Assembly: GCA_023229135.1 (NCBI GenBank)
Contig: JALNZT010000002.1
Span: 62,001-126,000 of the forward strand
DNA: 64,000 nt
Reading direction: 5' to 3'
From: Bacteroidales bacterium
Lineage (GTDB): Bacteria; Bacteroidota; Bacteroidia; Bacteroidales; F082
The first letter of the stretch is position 1; each line of letters opens with the position of its first letter. The notes below the pieces were generated by a model. That model did not search any database and had not been told where the DNA came from. It was given only the letters and a program-made list of their open reading frames with translations. A program made the translations under genes and the position numbers. This document shows, piece after piece, positions 1 through 8,748 of the stretch.

Positions 1-474
1 ATGGCTACCAATACCTTCGATCCAGATTTCCTGAGGCCAGTCGTGATCGCCCAAATGCCAGCGTTTACGCATCATACCAAAATATTCCACGGTATCAATA
101 TCATAGACGGTTAAAGGAAAGGCGTCAAAACAAAAAATATTCACTATTGAAATAGTATCACCAATTTCCAGGTTGAAGTCGTATAAAACGCCCTCACTGT
201 TTCCCGGCTGAATGTAATATACAACATTGGATTCTTCACGCAACAAACCGTTGTAGTGCTGTGTTTGCAGTGAATCCATTGAAACCCAAATTTTTTGGTA
301 AGTCATATCATTGACGACAGAATCACCTGCAATCCAAAAAATTTCTGTGACGTACGATTGCGGCATACCACTTGCTAAAACATTCCATTGCTTATCTGGC
401 GTAACAAAATTTTGAGCTGTGAGCACAAGCTGAAAAGCTATCGCTGTGATTGTAAGTAGGAAAATACGTTTCAT
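1..474 (-). CDS. secreted protein, 3' end cut by window (T9SS-type cargo likely)
   Basis: The frame opens at the ATG at 472-474 and runs off the window at base 1, giving 158 codons. It begins with a signal peptide (MKRIFLLTITAIAFQ, then a small-residue stretch ending LTAQ), followed by a beta-rich secreted region. Near the cut end it has WIEGIGS, a motif often seen shortly before the C-terminal sorting domain of Bacteroidota type IX secreted proteins. The sorting domain itself would lie outside the window, so export by type IX secretion is inference. No enzyme motif is visible. A well-spaced Bacteroidota promoter lies directly upstream. Confidence 0.7.
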   Translation of the reverse strand, partial: MKRIFLLTITAIAFQLVLTAQNFVTPDKQWNVLASGMPQSYVTEIFWIAGDSVVNDMTYQKIWVSMDSLQTQHYNGLLREESNVVYYIQPGNSEGVLYDFNLEIGDTISIVNIFCFDAFPLTVYDIDTVEYFGMMRKRWHLGDHDWPQEIWIEGIGSH

Positions 475-509
475 GGCGGTAAGTTTTAATTTTGGTTAAA
501 CAGAAGCTT

Positions 510-540
510 CAAAGATACTATAAATCAGGTTTTTTCACAA
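510..540 (-). promoter_or_regulatory. Bacteroidota-type promoter for the leftward secreted-protein gene
   Basis: Read on the minus strand, TATCTTTG (510-517) matches the -7 consensus TAnnTTTG, and TTG (538-540) sits 20 bases upstream as a -33 element. The start codon is about 35 bases downstream. Spacing and both boxes fit, so this is one of the better promoter calls here. The rest of the 391-base divergent gap (475-865) is AT-rich and shows only the rightward promoter. Confidence 0.5.
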
Positions 541-748
541 GGCTATCAGAAGTTTAATGACGAAGCTATAGCTTTGAGAGCAAGTCGAAAAAATATAGAT
601 GTAGCTCCTAAAAGTATAACCGACTTCTTTTTTAAGCAATAAATAATGGTTTTTTTGTTTGTCAAATCTTCTTCTTTAAATTATTCAAAAAAATTATGAT
701 GTTTTAAACAAAAGAAAATCAATTGTTTAAGTTTTTTTATGAATTATA

Positions 749-780
749 TTGCACAAACAGAAGTATTTGTACTACTTTTG
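749..780 (+). promoter_or_regulatory. Bacteroidota-type promoter for the RND efflux operon
   Basis: TACTTTTG at 773-780 matches the -7 box TAnnTTTG, with TTG at 749-751 spaced 21 bases upstream. The first gene starts at 866, leaving a leader of about 80 bases. A seven-codon open frame (841-864, MIKIKTE) ends just before that start; it is probably chance. Confidence 0.45.
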
Positions 781-865
781 CGTAGTTAATATTAACTAAC
801 CGGTCTGAATTTTGAATTTGGTTCATAAGCAGACGAAAACATGATCAAGATAAAAACAGAGTAGT

Positions 866-3220
866 ATGGATCGAATAAACAGCTTTAAAAAGTTAATTTT
901 TATGTTGGTTTTATTTCCTACATTTTTGCTGGGGCAGAATCCTTTAAAAATAGGAATCAGTAAAGATGCCGCTACCGGCGAATTTGAAGCCCTGTCGCGC
1001 GAGATAAAATCAGAAATAGAAGCCTTGACACAGGCCCGTGGGGGAGTTGTGTTTAAAGAGGTTACTGCGGAATGGCAAGTTGATAAGGTGAGCGAAAATC
1101 TCCATGAGTTGTTGGAAGATCCGGAAACGGATATTGTCATCACCCTGGGTTTTCTGTCGTCCAATGCAGCGGCGCAACTACCCGCTTATCCCAAGCCGGT
1201 AATTGCCGCAACCCTTTTAGACCAGACACTTCAAGGGCTTGTTGCGCAAGCAGATAGCGGCAGTGGCATTACGAATTTCACCTATATCCCTTCGATGATT
1301 AGGCTGAAAGACGATATGCTGGCTTTTCACGATTTGTTCGGGTTTAAGCATCTGGCAGTACTTATTCCGGAGCCGCTTTATACGAATTTTCAGCCGCTTC
1401 TTCAGTTTTTTAGCCAGCAAGAGCACGATTTTGAGCTTAGTTTTATTCCGGTAGGTTCAGCTAGTAAAGAAGCGCTTGAACACCTGCCCTCATCAATAGA
1501 GGCTGCTTTTGTTCTGCCGATGGTTCATTACCGCCCGGCTGAAATAGCAGCGCTTTATGCTGAGCTGAACATGAGGCAGATTCCAACTCTTGCAGCGAGC
1601 GGTCCGGGCGATTTGCAACTGGGTGCCAGCCTGACTTTCACGCCACAGTTTACGCTCCTACAAATGGCACGTGAGGTGGCTTTGCGGGTTTTAAAAGTAA
1701 GAGAAGGCATCAATCTATCTGAAATTCCACTTAGCCGCCACCAGAATAAACGTACGCCATTGGTTAATATGGAGAGCATGCGAAAAATCGGGAAATTCCC
1801 GGCAAAGTGGCAGAAGCTGGAAGATGCCATACTTATCAATATCGAGAAGATGCCCGGTGAAAGTCTTGAGCTGCGACAGGCCATAGCCTTGGCTTTAGAA
1901 AATAACCTGAAAGGAAAAATTACCGACAAGGATTTGCTGATGGCCCAAAAAGATGTGCGTATTGCCAAAGCAAACATAATGCCTCAGATAGAAGTTTCCG
2001 GTTCGGCATTACAATTGAGTCAGAACCTGGTAGAGGTTTCTATGGGGCAGCGCGGCGAATTCACGGTTACCGGCACGGCATCACTCAAGCAGGTTTTATA
2101 TTCCGATGCCGCCTTTGCCAATATTGCCCTCAAAAAGTTAGCTGCCCAATATGAGCAACATTCAAGCCGGCAAACCCTGCTCAACATTGTTTCGGAAGTC
2201 ACCGGCGCTTATATTTCGCTGTTGTTTACCCGAAACAACCTGCAAATAAAAAATGAAAACGTCTATGCCAGCCTTCAAAACCTGGAGATGGCCAAGGCAA
2301 AAGAGCAGAGTGGGGAGGCCGGTGTTTCTGATGTAAATCGCTGGATCACAGAAATGAGCATCAATAAAATGGAGCTCAACGATGCGAAGGCAGCCTATAA
2401 AGCAGCTATGTATCAGCTCAATGAATTGCTTAACCAGCCAATCGGCAATCATATTGCTGTTGACGATTCAACCAAAATTGATGAATCCATTGTGTTTGAT
2501 CAAAATATTCTGGGTGTTTATTTTAGCAAACCGGGACTTGAAGAAAAATACGCCGACTTTCTTATCAGCGAGATGTACGATTGGTCGCCCGAGCTTCAAC
2601 AACTGCTCACTGCGGGCGAGATGATTGACCGCAAGAAGTCGATGCAAATCAGGCAATTATTTATTCCTGAAGTGGCATTGTTTGGTCAGGCTGATCAGGC
2701 TTTCGTGCGCGAGGGCACCATGGCAATTCCTAACTTGCCCATTCCACCGCCACCAGACGATATTACTTGGTATCTCGGTGTGAAAATGAGTCTGCCGATT
2801 TTTGAAGGAGGCCGCAAAAGGGCTGAAGTGCAACGCACGACCATTGAGCAGGAAAAGATTGCCTGGCAAAAGGATGATTTGCTCAACAATATCGAGAAAG
2901 GCTTACGCACCAATGTGCAGCGACTGAAAGCTTCCTATAAAGAGCTTGAGCTTGCACAAGAGGCCGCCCGCGCCGCGAACGAAAACTATAAAATAGTTCA
3001 GGCTGCTTATGCTCAGGGCGTGACAACCGTGGTGCAACTTATTGATGCCCAAAATGTGATGACCCGCTCAAAATACATGGCTGCAAGCGCTTTTTACCAA
3101 TACATTCTCGATTATGTTAAAACCGAGCGCATGCAGGGCAGATTTATCTTCTTAACAGATGAGTCGCAACGACAAGATTATACCAACCGTTTATTAAATC
3201 ATTTAAACACAGAAGAATAA
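866..3220 (+). CDS. TolC-family outer membrane factor with N-terminal substrate-binding-like domain
   Basis: This 784-residue protein has a signal peptide (about 1-23, ending LLGQ). Residues about 25-330 look like a periplasmic two-lobed domain of the ABC substrate-binding-protein type. From about residue 340 to the end it is a TolC/OEP outer membrane factor, with long helical repeats, heptad-rich coils and the late VVQLIDAQNVMTRSKY region typical of the second TolC repeat. It should form the outer-membrane exit duct of the pump encoded by the next two genes, only 2 bases and then 20 bases apart. Ordinary TolC proteins are about 450-500 residues, so the extra N-terminal domain is unusual; its ligand is unknown. 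Confidence 0.85.
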   Translation: MDRINSFKKLIFMLVLFPTFLLGQNPLKIGISKDAATGEFEALSREIKSEIEALTQARGGVVFKEVTAEWQVDKVSENLHELLEDPETDIVITLGFLSSNAAAQLPAYPKPVIAATLLDQTLQGLVAQADSGSGITNFTYIPSMIRLKDDMLAFHDLFGFKHLAVLIPEPLYTNFQPLLQFFSQQEHDFELSFIPVGSASKEALEHLPSSIEAAFVLPMVHYRPAEIAALYAELNMRQIPTLAASGPGDLQLGASLTFTPQFTLLQMAREVALRVLKVREGINLSEIPLSRHQNKRTPLVNMESMRKIGKFPAKWQKLEDAILINIEKMPGESLELRQAIALALENNLKGKITDKDLLMAQKDVRIAKANIMPQIEVSGSALQLSQNLVEVSMGQRGEFTVTGTASLKQVLYSDAAFANIALKKLAAQYEQHSSRQTLLNIVSEVTGAYISLLFTRNNLQIKNENVYASLQNLEMAKAKEQSGEAGVSDVNRWITEMSINKMELNDAKAAYKAAMYQLNELLNQPIGNHIAVDDSTKIDESIVFDQNILGVYFSKPGLEEKYADFLISEMYDWSPELQQLLTAGEMIDRKKSMQIRQLFIPEVALFGQADQAFVREGTMAIPNLPIPPPPDDITWYLGVKMSLPIFEGGRKRAEVQRTTIEQEKIAWQKDDLLNNIEKGLRTNVQRLKASYKELELAQEAARAANENYKIVQAAYAQGVTTVVQLIDAQNVMTRSKYMAASAFYQYILDYVKTERMQGRFIFLTDESQRQDYTNRLLNHLNTEE

Positions 3221-3222
3221 CC

Positions 3223-4314
3223 ATGAAAAAGCTATTTTTTATACTATTGAGTGCACTTTTGATGACCGCTTGCGGCAGCAAGGACAAAACGCAGGAAGCC
3301 ATCCGTCCGGTATTTTACCAAAAAGTAGGAGAGCAATCCATCACCGAGATGCGTTCCTTTTCGGCTGTTTCACAACCTCAGAACGAAGCCAGACTCAGCT
3401 TTAAGGTAGGCGGAACCATCGAAAAAATTGCCGTTCAACTGGGCGACACCATAAAGCAAGGCGAACCGATTGCCTGGCTTGATGCTGCCGATTACCGCAT
3501 CAATTATAATAAGGCAGCAGCTTCACTAAAAAATGGCGAGGTGCAACAAAACACTGCAAAATCTGCTTTTATCCGGATCGAAAACCTTTATGCCGGCAAC
3601 AAAGCCTCGCTTAACGATTACGAGCGTGCCAAGGCGCAGTACGAATCAGCACAGGCAATGGCCGAAACTGCAAGAGAGCAGCTAAGTGCAGCCAAAAATC
3701 AGTTGGATTATACCACGCTCAAAGCACCTTATACAGGTACTGTTTCGGCTATTTTAGCCAAAGAAAACGAGATGACCGGCGCCGGTAAGCCGGTAGTGGC
3801 TTTCTCGTCTGCTACAACCATTGAGGTGCAAACGGCAGTGCCGGAAAGTATCATCAGCCGAATAAATCAGGGGATGGAGGTTACGGTTGAATTTTCAACG
3901 CTTCCTCAAAAGTCCTTCTCAGGAAAGATCACCGAAGTAAGTTCAGGAGTATCAGGCTCTTCAGCTTATGCTGTGATTGTGAGCCTGACCGGAGAGCCCG
4001 CTGCACAGCTGATTGCCGGAATGACCGGAACAGTAACTATCCCGCTAAAACGAAACAGCAGCGAGGCTTCTATTTATATAAGCCCTGATGCAGTGAGTCA
4101 CGACCAAAACGGAGATTTCGTATACCTAGCCAATTCAACCGACGAAGCAGGTGTTTATGAAGTCAGCAGACGTGATGTAAGCATAGGAGCATTGAGTCCT
4201 GCCGGTTATGAAGTCAAAAATGGGCTTCTGGCAGATGACATTGTAATAACAGCTGGAATCCGTTTTTTATATGAAGGCAGGAAAGTGAAACTGTTGGATA
4301 ATAACGATTTATAA
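3223..4314 (+). CDS. efflux RND transporter periplasmic adaptor (MFP), lipoprotein
   Basis: This 363-residue HlyD/AcrA-type membrane fusion protein links the inner-membrane pump to the outer-membrane duct. The N-terminus is a lipoprotein signal peptide with lipobox LMTAC (Cys at residue 17). A first lipoyl half (KVGGTIEKIAVQLGDTIKQG) precedes a helical hairpin (about 95-155), then a second lipoyl half with the family-typical TLKAPYTGTVSAI stretch and a C-terminal beta-barrel region. It begins 2 bases after the TolC gene stop and is followed by the pump gene, so the three are surely one operon. Confidence 0.93.
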   Translation: MKKLFFILLSALLMTACGSKDKTQEAIRPVFYQKVGEQSITEMRSFSAVSQPQNEARLSFKVGGTIEKIAVQLGDTIKQGEPIAWLDAADYRINYNKAAASLKNGEVQQNTAKSAFIRIENLYAGNKASLNDYERAKAQYESAQAMAETAREQLSAAKNQLDYTTLKAPYTGTVSAILAKENEMTGAGKPVVAFSSATTIEVQTAVPESIISRINQGMEVTVEFSTLPQKSFSGKITEVSSGVSGSSAYAVIVSLTGEPAAQLIAGMTGTVTIPLKRNSSEASIYISPDAVSHDQNGDFVYLANSTDEAGVYEVSRRDVSIGALSPAGYEVKNGLLADDIVITAGIRFLYEGRKVKLLDNNDL

Positions 4315-4334
4315 AATTTAGTAAGCAGCACGCC

Positions 4335-7300
4335 ATGAATCTTACAAAAACTACATTCAATAATAGCCGGATCACCATCATTGCTTTTATCATCGTTGGG
4401 CTGATCGGCATCTTTAATTATTTTAAGCTGGAGCGCGACAGCATGCCTCCCTATACGATTCGGTTTGCCTCGGTGGTTACCAAATATCCGGGAGCCGATC
4501 CACTGGAAGTGGAAGCATTAGTGACCGATCCGCTTGAAGAGGCAATTCGTGAAATGACTGAGGTAAAGACAATCAGTAGCGAATCACGCGACGGGCTGTC
4601 GGTTATCACTGTCGAGCTGAAGGTGCAGGTAAGTAAAGATGAGCTTCAGCAGGTTTGGACTGATCTGCGCAACAAGGTGGAAGATCTTAAGCCGCAGCTT
4701 CCACAAGAGATATACGGGCCGGTGGTAAAAGATGAGGATATCGGCACGGTTTTCGGAATTATTCTGGGCGTCACAGGAGATGGCGTTCCCTACAACAAGC
4801 TGGAAGATTACGCCAAACAGGTTCGAAATGAGCTGTTGCTGCTTCCCGATGCCGCCAAAGTGAAATATGGCGGCGTGCAAGATGAACGCATTTTTATCGA
4901 ATTCGACGACAAGCAACTGGCGCGCTATGGCCTGACTGCTGTTAAGCTGAAAAATATTATATCAGCCACGAATATCCTTTTTCCGGGAGGAGAAATCAAT
5001 GTTGGACGTCAACGCATTGTGCTGGAGCCCACTGGAAAGTTCAATTCGCTTGACGATTTGAAAAAAATCCTGATCCCTACTTCAACGGGTGCGGTAGTGT
5101 TTTTGGAAGATATTACCTCACATATCTATCGCGACTACGTTTCGCCACGCGAGAAGATTGTGAAAGTCAATGGCCGGCCGGCTATTGCTTTGTTTGTCTC
5201 GCTGAAAGATGGTGCTAATATTGTTCGCCTGGGTAAAGACGTGGACAAAACCCTGTTAGCCGTCAACAATAACCTGCCGGTCGGTGTTGAAGTGGTTCGT
5301 TCAGCCTCTCAGGATCAAGTTGTAAATAGCCAGGTAAACGATTTTCTTAAAAGCCTGGTGCAGAGCGTTCTGATCGTGCTGGCCGTGATGTTTTTCTTTC
5401 TTGGATTTCGTACCGGGTCGCTGGTGGCAACGCTGCTTCCAATGGTTATTTTGTTTGCTTTTTTCTTCCTTGATCTGATAAATCTGGGACTAAATAAAGT
5501 ATCGCTGGCAGCCCTTATCATCTCTCTGGGGCTTTTGGTTGATAATGGAATTGTGATGTCGGAATCCATATTGGTGGCCATGGGAAAAGGCATGAATAAG
5601 ATGGAAGCAAGCATCTATTCCTGCAAGGTATTATTAATTCCATTGCTAATTTCAACGCTCACAACCTCTTCGGCTTTCTTACCTTTCGCATTGGCCGAAA
5701 CGCCCATGGGCGAAATCTCGTCGCCTTTGTTTTGGGTAGTGAGTCTTACCCTACTCAGCTCCTGGTTTTTAACTTTTACTTTTATTCCGCTGCTGGCTTT
5801 GCTTATCGTGAAAAGTGACCTTGAAAAAATGAAGAAAAAGGAGAATGCGGTAGATCGAAATATGCGGCGCTTAAATCTGTGGTACAACGGACTGCTGTTT
5901 CGCGTACTGAAAAATCCTTATCCATTTTTGGGAATTATTACTGCACTTTTTGTGGTGTCGTTGCTGCTGATGCAGTTTCTACCCTTTAAACTGGTTCCCG
6001 ACAGCGACCGAAACTTGGTAACCGTTGATATAAAATTTCCAGCCGGGACACAAATTGAATACACTGAAAAAGCTGTAGAAGCTATCGGCAATTATATCCT
6101 CGACTCGCTGCTTGTAAATCCCGAGAACAGCAAGAAAGCCGGCGTGCTGGATTTCTCTTCATTTATTGGCGAGGGGCCTGAACCTTACGACTTAGGTTAT
6201 TTTAAAAATGAAGCGGCTTCTAACTATGCACATATGTTGTTGAACACTACCGGCGATCGCGACAATGATTATATTATTGCCAAAGTGGATAATTTCTGTC
6301 TGAGTTTTATTCCTGATGCAGATATCCGTGTGAACCGCCTAACCGGTGCCGGTGCTTCGGGTACACCGGTAGAAATACGTATCTCGGGCGACGACCCAGA
6401 AAAACTGGCAGCCATTGCCGAAACTGTAAAAGGAAAATTGTTGATCACTGATGGCGCGAAAAATATTACAGACGACTGGGGACCAAAGATCAAAAAATTG
6501 ATTGTGGACATCGATCCCTTCAAAGCCAAACGTGCGGGGCTCACCAATTTGGAAATCGCGATGGCACTTAATGCAGGGCTTTCCGGGATGAAGATTGACG
6601 ATTTTCGTGAAACAGATGAGCGCATTCCTATCTATATGAAAAGTGGAAGGGCGGATGCGTACGACATTGCATCAGTGGAAGCCTATACCATTTATTCGGC
6701 TGCCACCGGACAAAATGTTTCGCTCTCGCAGCTGGCTGATGTGCACGTAGAATGGCAGTTTGCCAAGTATATCCGGAAAGACCTGGCACGAACCATGACC
6801 GTGGGCGCCTACCTGCATAGCGGCTATAATGCGGCAACTATTTTTGACGACATCGGCCCCTGGATGAAGGAGCAAAAGGCAAGCTGGGATTATGGTTACG
6901 ATTACGAATTCGGCGGTGAAGACGAAGATACCAACGAAAATCTAAGTGCCATTTTTACGCGTTTGCCTTTGGCGTTTTTCCTTATCGTGATTTTGCTGGT
7001 GCTTCAGTTTAACTCCATCCGCAAATCCACCATAATTATTATGGCTATACCGCTGGGAATGATTGGCGTGGTAGCCGGCTGGTTTATTGGTGGTTCTTTT
7101 GTTAGCTTTTTCGGCATATTAGGCGTTATTGCCCTCGCCGGGATAGTTGTGAATAACGCCATTATCCTCATTGATCGCATTGATGTGGAGTTTGCTGAAA
7201 ATCCGGAGGTGGATCGGCGCGACGCCATTCTTTTGGCAGCGCATAACCGATTCAGACCCATTTTGTTGACAACGCTCACCACCTCGCTGGGTATGTTGCC

Positions 7301-7469
7301 ATTGCTTTTTGGCGGCGGCCTGCTGTGGGAACCACTGACACTTGCGATAATCTTTGGATTATTTTTCGCCACTGTTATCACCCTGCTTTTTGTTCCGGTG
7401 CTTTATCGCCTGCTTTTCAAAGTACCCTTTAAGGATTATACCTATGATCGGAAAATGCTGGAAAAGTAG
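4335..7469 (+). CDS. RND efflux pump, inner membrane permease (AcrB/HAE-like)
   Basis: At 1,044 residues this is the normal length for a hydrophobe/amphiphile RND pump. Residues 15-35 form the first membrane helix, followed by a large periplasmic porter loop. A block of helices at about 335-490 contains GLLVDNGIVMSES, which carries the intramembrane Asp of the proton relay. A second loop and a second helix block (about 870-1035) follow. It should drive proton-coupled export of drugs, lipophilic compounds or metabolites across both membranes together with the two upstream proteins. The substrate cannot be told from sequence. It is the last gene of the operon. Confidence 0.95.
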   Translation: MNLTKTTFNNSRITIIAFIIVGLIGIFNYFKLERDSMPPYTIRFASVVTKYPGADPLEVEALVTDPLEEAIREMTEVKTISSESRDGLSVITVELKVQVSKDELQQVWTDLRNKVEDLKPQLPQEIYGPVVKDEDIGTVFGIILGVTGDGVPYNKLEDYAKQVRNELLLLPDAAKVKYGGVQDERIFIEFDDKQLARYGLTAVKLKNIISATNILFPGGEINVGRQRIVLEPTGKFNSLDDLKKILIPTSTGAVVFLEDITSHIYRDYVSPREKIVKVNGRPAIALFVSLKDGANIVRLGKDVDKTLLAVNNNLPVGVEVVRSASQDQVVNSQVNDFLKSLVQSVLIVLAVMFFFLGFRTGSLVATLLPMVILFAFFFLDLINLGLNKVSLAALIISLGLLVDNGIVMSESILVAMGKGMNKMEASIYSCKVLLIPLLISTLTTSSAFLPFALAETPMGEISSPLFWVVSLTLLSSWFLTFTFIPLLALLIVKSDLEKMKKKENAVDRNMRRLNLWYNGLLFRVLKNPYPFLGIITALFVVSLLLMQFLPFKLVPDSDRNLVTVDIKFPAGTQIEYTEKAVEAIGNYILDSLLVNPENSKKAGVLDFSSFIGEGPEPYDLGYFKNEAASNYAHMLLNTTGDRDNDYIIAKVDNFCLSFIPDADIRVNRLTGAGASGTPVEIRISGDDPEKLAAIAETVKGKLLITDGAKNITDDWGPKIKKLIVDIDPFKAKRAGLTNLEIAMALNAGLSGMKIDDFRETDERIPIYMKSGRADAYDIASVEAYTIYSAATGQNVSLSQLADVHVEWQFAKYIRKDLARTMTVGAYLHSGYNAATIFDDIGPWMKEQKASWDYGYDYEFGGEDEDTNENLSAIFTRLPLAFFLIVILLVLQFNSIRKSTIIIMAIPLGMIGVVAGWFIGGSFVSFFGILGVIALAGIVVNNAIILIDRIDVEFAENPEVDRRDAILLAAHNRFRPILLTTLTTSLGMLPLLFGGGLLWEPLTLAIIFGLFFATVITLLFVPVLYRLLFKVPFKDYTYDRKMLEK

Positions 7470-7496
7470 AGGTTGATGAAATAAAACCGTTATGAT

Positions 7497-7537
7497 TTCT
7501 TCTTCAAAATCCTTCGCGAAAAGATTTTGAAGGAGAA
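7497..7537 (+). terminator. long hairpin after the RND operon
   Basis: Arms 7497-7511 and 7523-7537 pair at 14 of 15 positions around an 11-base loop that itself contains TTCGCGAA. It lies 27 bases past the pump stop codon. No strong T-run follows, so it may be a processing hairpin rather than a classic terminator. The remaining gap to 7767 holds nothing recognisable. Confidence 0.4.
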
Positions 7538-7767
7538 ATTTCCCAAAAGATTACACGCTTTATATCAATTATTTATATGGATTATTCTCGCTTTTATATT
7601 CGCCGTTTTGAAATCCTGTCGGAGCTTCAAAAGTTTGTTATCACGTTGGTTATAACTTTTCAACTTCCAAGGCACAATGGATATGGAATCTTTTATATAA
7701 AACTTTTCTGTTAGTAGTGTGTACCGAATGTACTGCTACGCCAGCCAACCATACAACCGCTCTACCT

Positions 7768-7797
7768 AAAAAAAAATGCCCGCAAAACGGGCATTTT
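7768..7797 (-). terminator. Rho-independent terminator of the tRNA-Ser gene
   Basis: Arms 7773-7782 and 7788-7797 (AAAATGCCCG and its complement) form a perfect 10-bp stem with a 5-base loop, followed on the minus strand by a run of Ts. It lies just past the 3' end of the tRNA. Confidence 0.8.
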
Positions 7798-7804
7798 CAA
7801 TCTG

Positions 7805-7892
7805 CGGAGAGAGGGGGATTCGAACCCCCGGTCCGCCAATGACGGACAACGGTTTTCGAGACCGCCGCATTCAACCGCTCTGCCATCTCTCC
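7805..7892 (-). tRNA. tRNA-Ser(CGA)
   Basis: The 88-base minus-strand sequence folds as a class II tRNA. The acceptor stem is GGAGAGA with TCTCTCC, the anticodon loop CTCGAAA gives anticodon CGA (codon UCG), and a long variable arm pairs GTCCG with CGGAC. The T-arm loop is TTCGAAT, and the discriminator base is G. The 3' CCA is not encoded and must be added. A long variable arm with discriminator G is expected for serine tRNA. Confidence 0.95.
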
Positions 7893-7961
7893 AAGTCGGT
7901 TTGAAATCGGCTGCAAATGTAAAAATTATAATGGTTTCAACGGCTTTATAGTGTAGGAAGT

Positions 7962-8534
7962 TTATTTAGGTTTTGGACTGCGGTTTTGTGGACTCAGGTT
8001 GAAATTCTCAGGATATCTCGCTGTTTTTTGTTCATAAAAAGCTGTAATCTCAGCGAAATCTTTATCAAAGTCGCCACTGGGATTCAGGATAGGCCCAAAG
8101 CCTGCTTCTTTTTTTGCGTAGTCGAGGAAGCCCATCACGATCGGTACATTCGCACGGAGAGCGATATAATAAAAACCTTTTTTCCATGTTTTCTGCAACT
8201 TGCGTGTGCCTTCGGGCGCTATCACTACGTTTAGCTGTGAGGCTTTCTGAAAAAGCCGAGTAACTTGTTCTACAAGGTTGGTGCTTCGACTGCGGTCAAC
8301 CGGAATGCCTCCCATATGTTTTAATAAAATACCAAACAGACCTTGAAAAGATTCCTTTTTGATGAGAAATTTCACAGAAACGTTCAATACGTAGTAGGCC
8401 AGTCTGCCAATAATAAAATCTCGGCTGCTGGTATGAGGTGCAGCCAGGATAACACATTTTTTGATGTGTTCCGGTATTTCACCAACAATCTTCCAGCCAG
8501 CTAACCTAAGCAGTAGGCGCGAAAAGCTTCTCAT
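7962..8534 (-). CDS. PlsC-like lysophospholipid acyltransferase family protein
   Basis: This 190-residue protein has the glycerolipid acyltransferase motifs: HTSSRD (H34 and D39 of HX4D), MGGIPVDRSR (about 74-83) as the acyl-acceptor block, and APEGTR (E108) as motif III. It would transfer acyl chains to a lysophospholipid or related lipid at the inner membrane. It is shorter than E. coli PlsC (245 residues) and belongs to a compact family common in Bacteroidota, so the exact acceptor is uncertain. It sits alone, followed by the tRNA gene. Confidence 0.85.
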   Translation of the reverse strand: MRSFSRLLLRLAGWKIVGEIPEHIKKCVILAAPHTSSRDFIIGRLAYYVLNVSVKFLIKKESFQGLFGILLKHMGGIPVDRSRSTNLVEQVTRLFQKASQLNVVIAPEGTRKLQKTWKKGFYYIALRANVPIVMGFLDYAKKEAGFGPILNPSGDFDKDFAEITAFYEQKTARYPENFNLSPQNRSPKPK

Positions 8535-8675
8535 AGTTGTTTATTTACCGCAAAAGTAGTCGAATTTTTTCAAATTGAAAAAACCCTTGTAGTCATTGGG
8601 TTTAAAGGCTGTTTCCGCTTTGGTTTGCATAGAAGCAAGCCTATTAGACCCAACTTTTATAACTATCCAAAGACG

Positions 8676-8724
8676 TAAAAAAAGCTCCGAAATTCGATGT
8701 TTCACACAGCAAATAACGGAGCTT
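8676..8724 (-). terminator. Rho-independent terminator of the M16 protease gene
   Basis: Arms AAGCTCCG (8682-8689) and CGGAGCTT (8717-8724) pair perfectly. On the minus strand the stem is followed by a T-run (8676-8683 complement). It lies 25 bases past the protease stop codon. Confidence 0.7.
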
Positions 8725-8748
8725 GAATCAGTTAATATGGAAGCGTTT

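Noticed and set aside
841..864. Seven-codon frame (MIKIKTE) directly before the TolC-family gene as a leader peptide
   Set aside because: Too short, with no attenuator hairpin or regulatory codon run.
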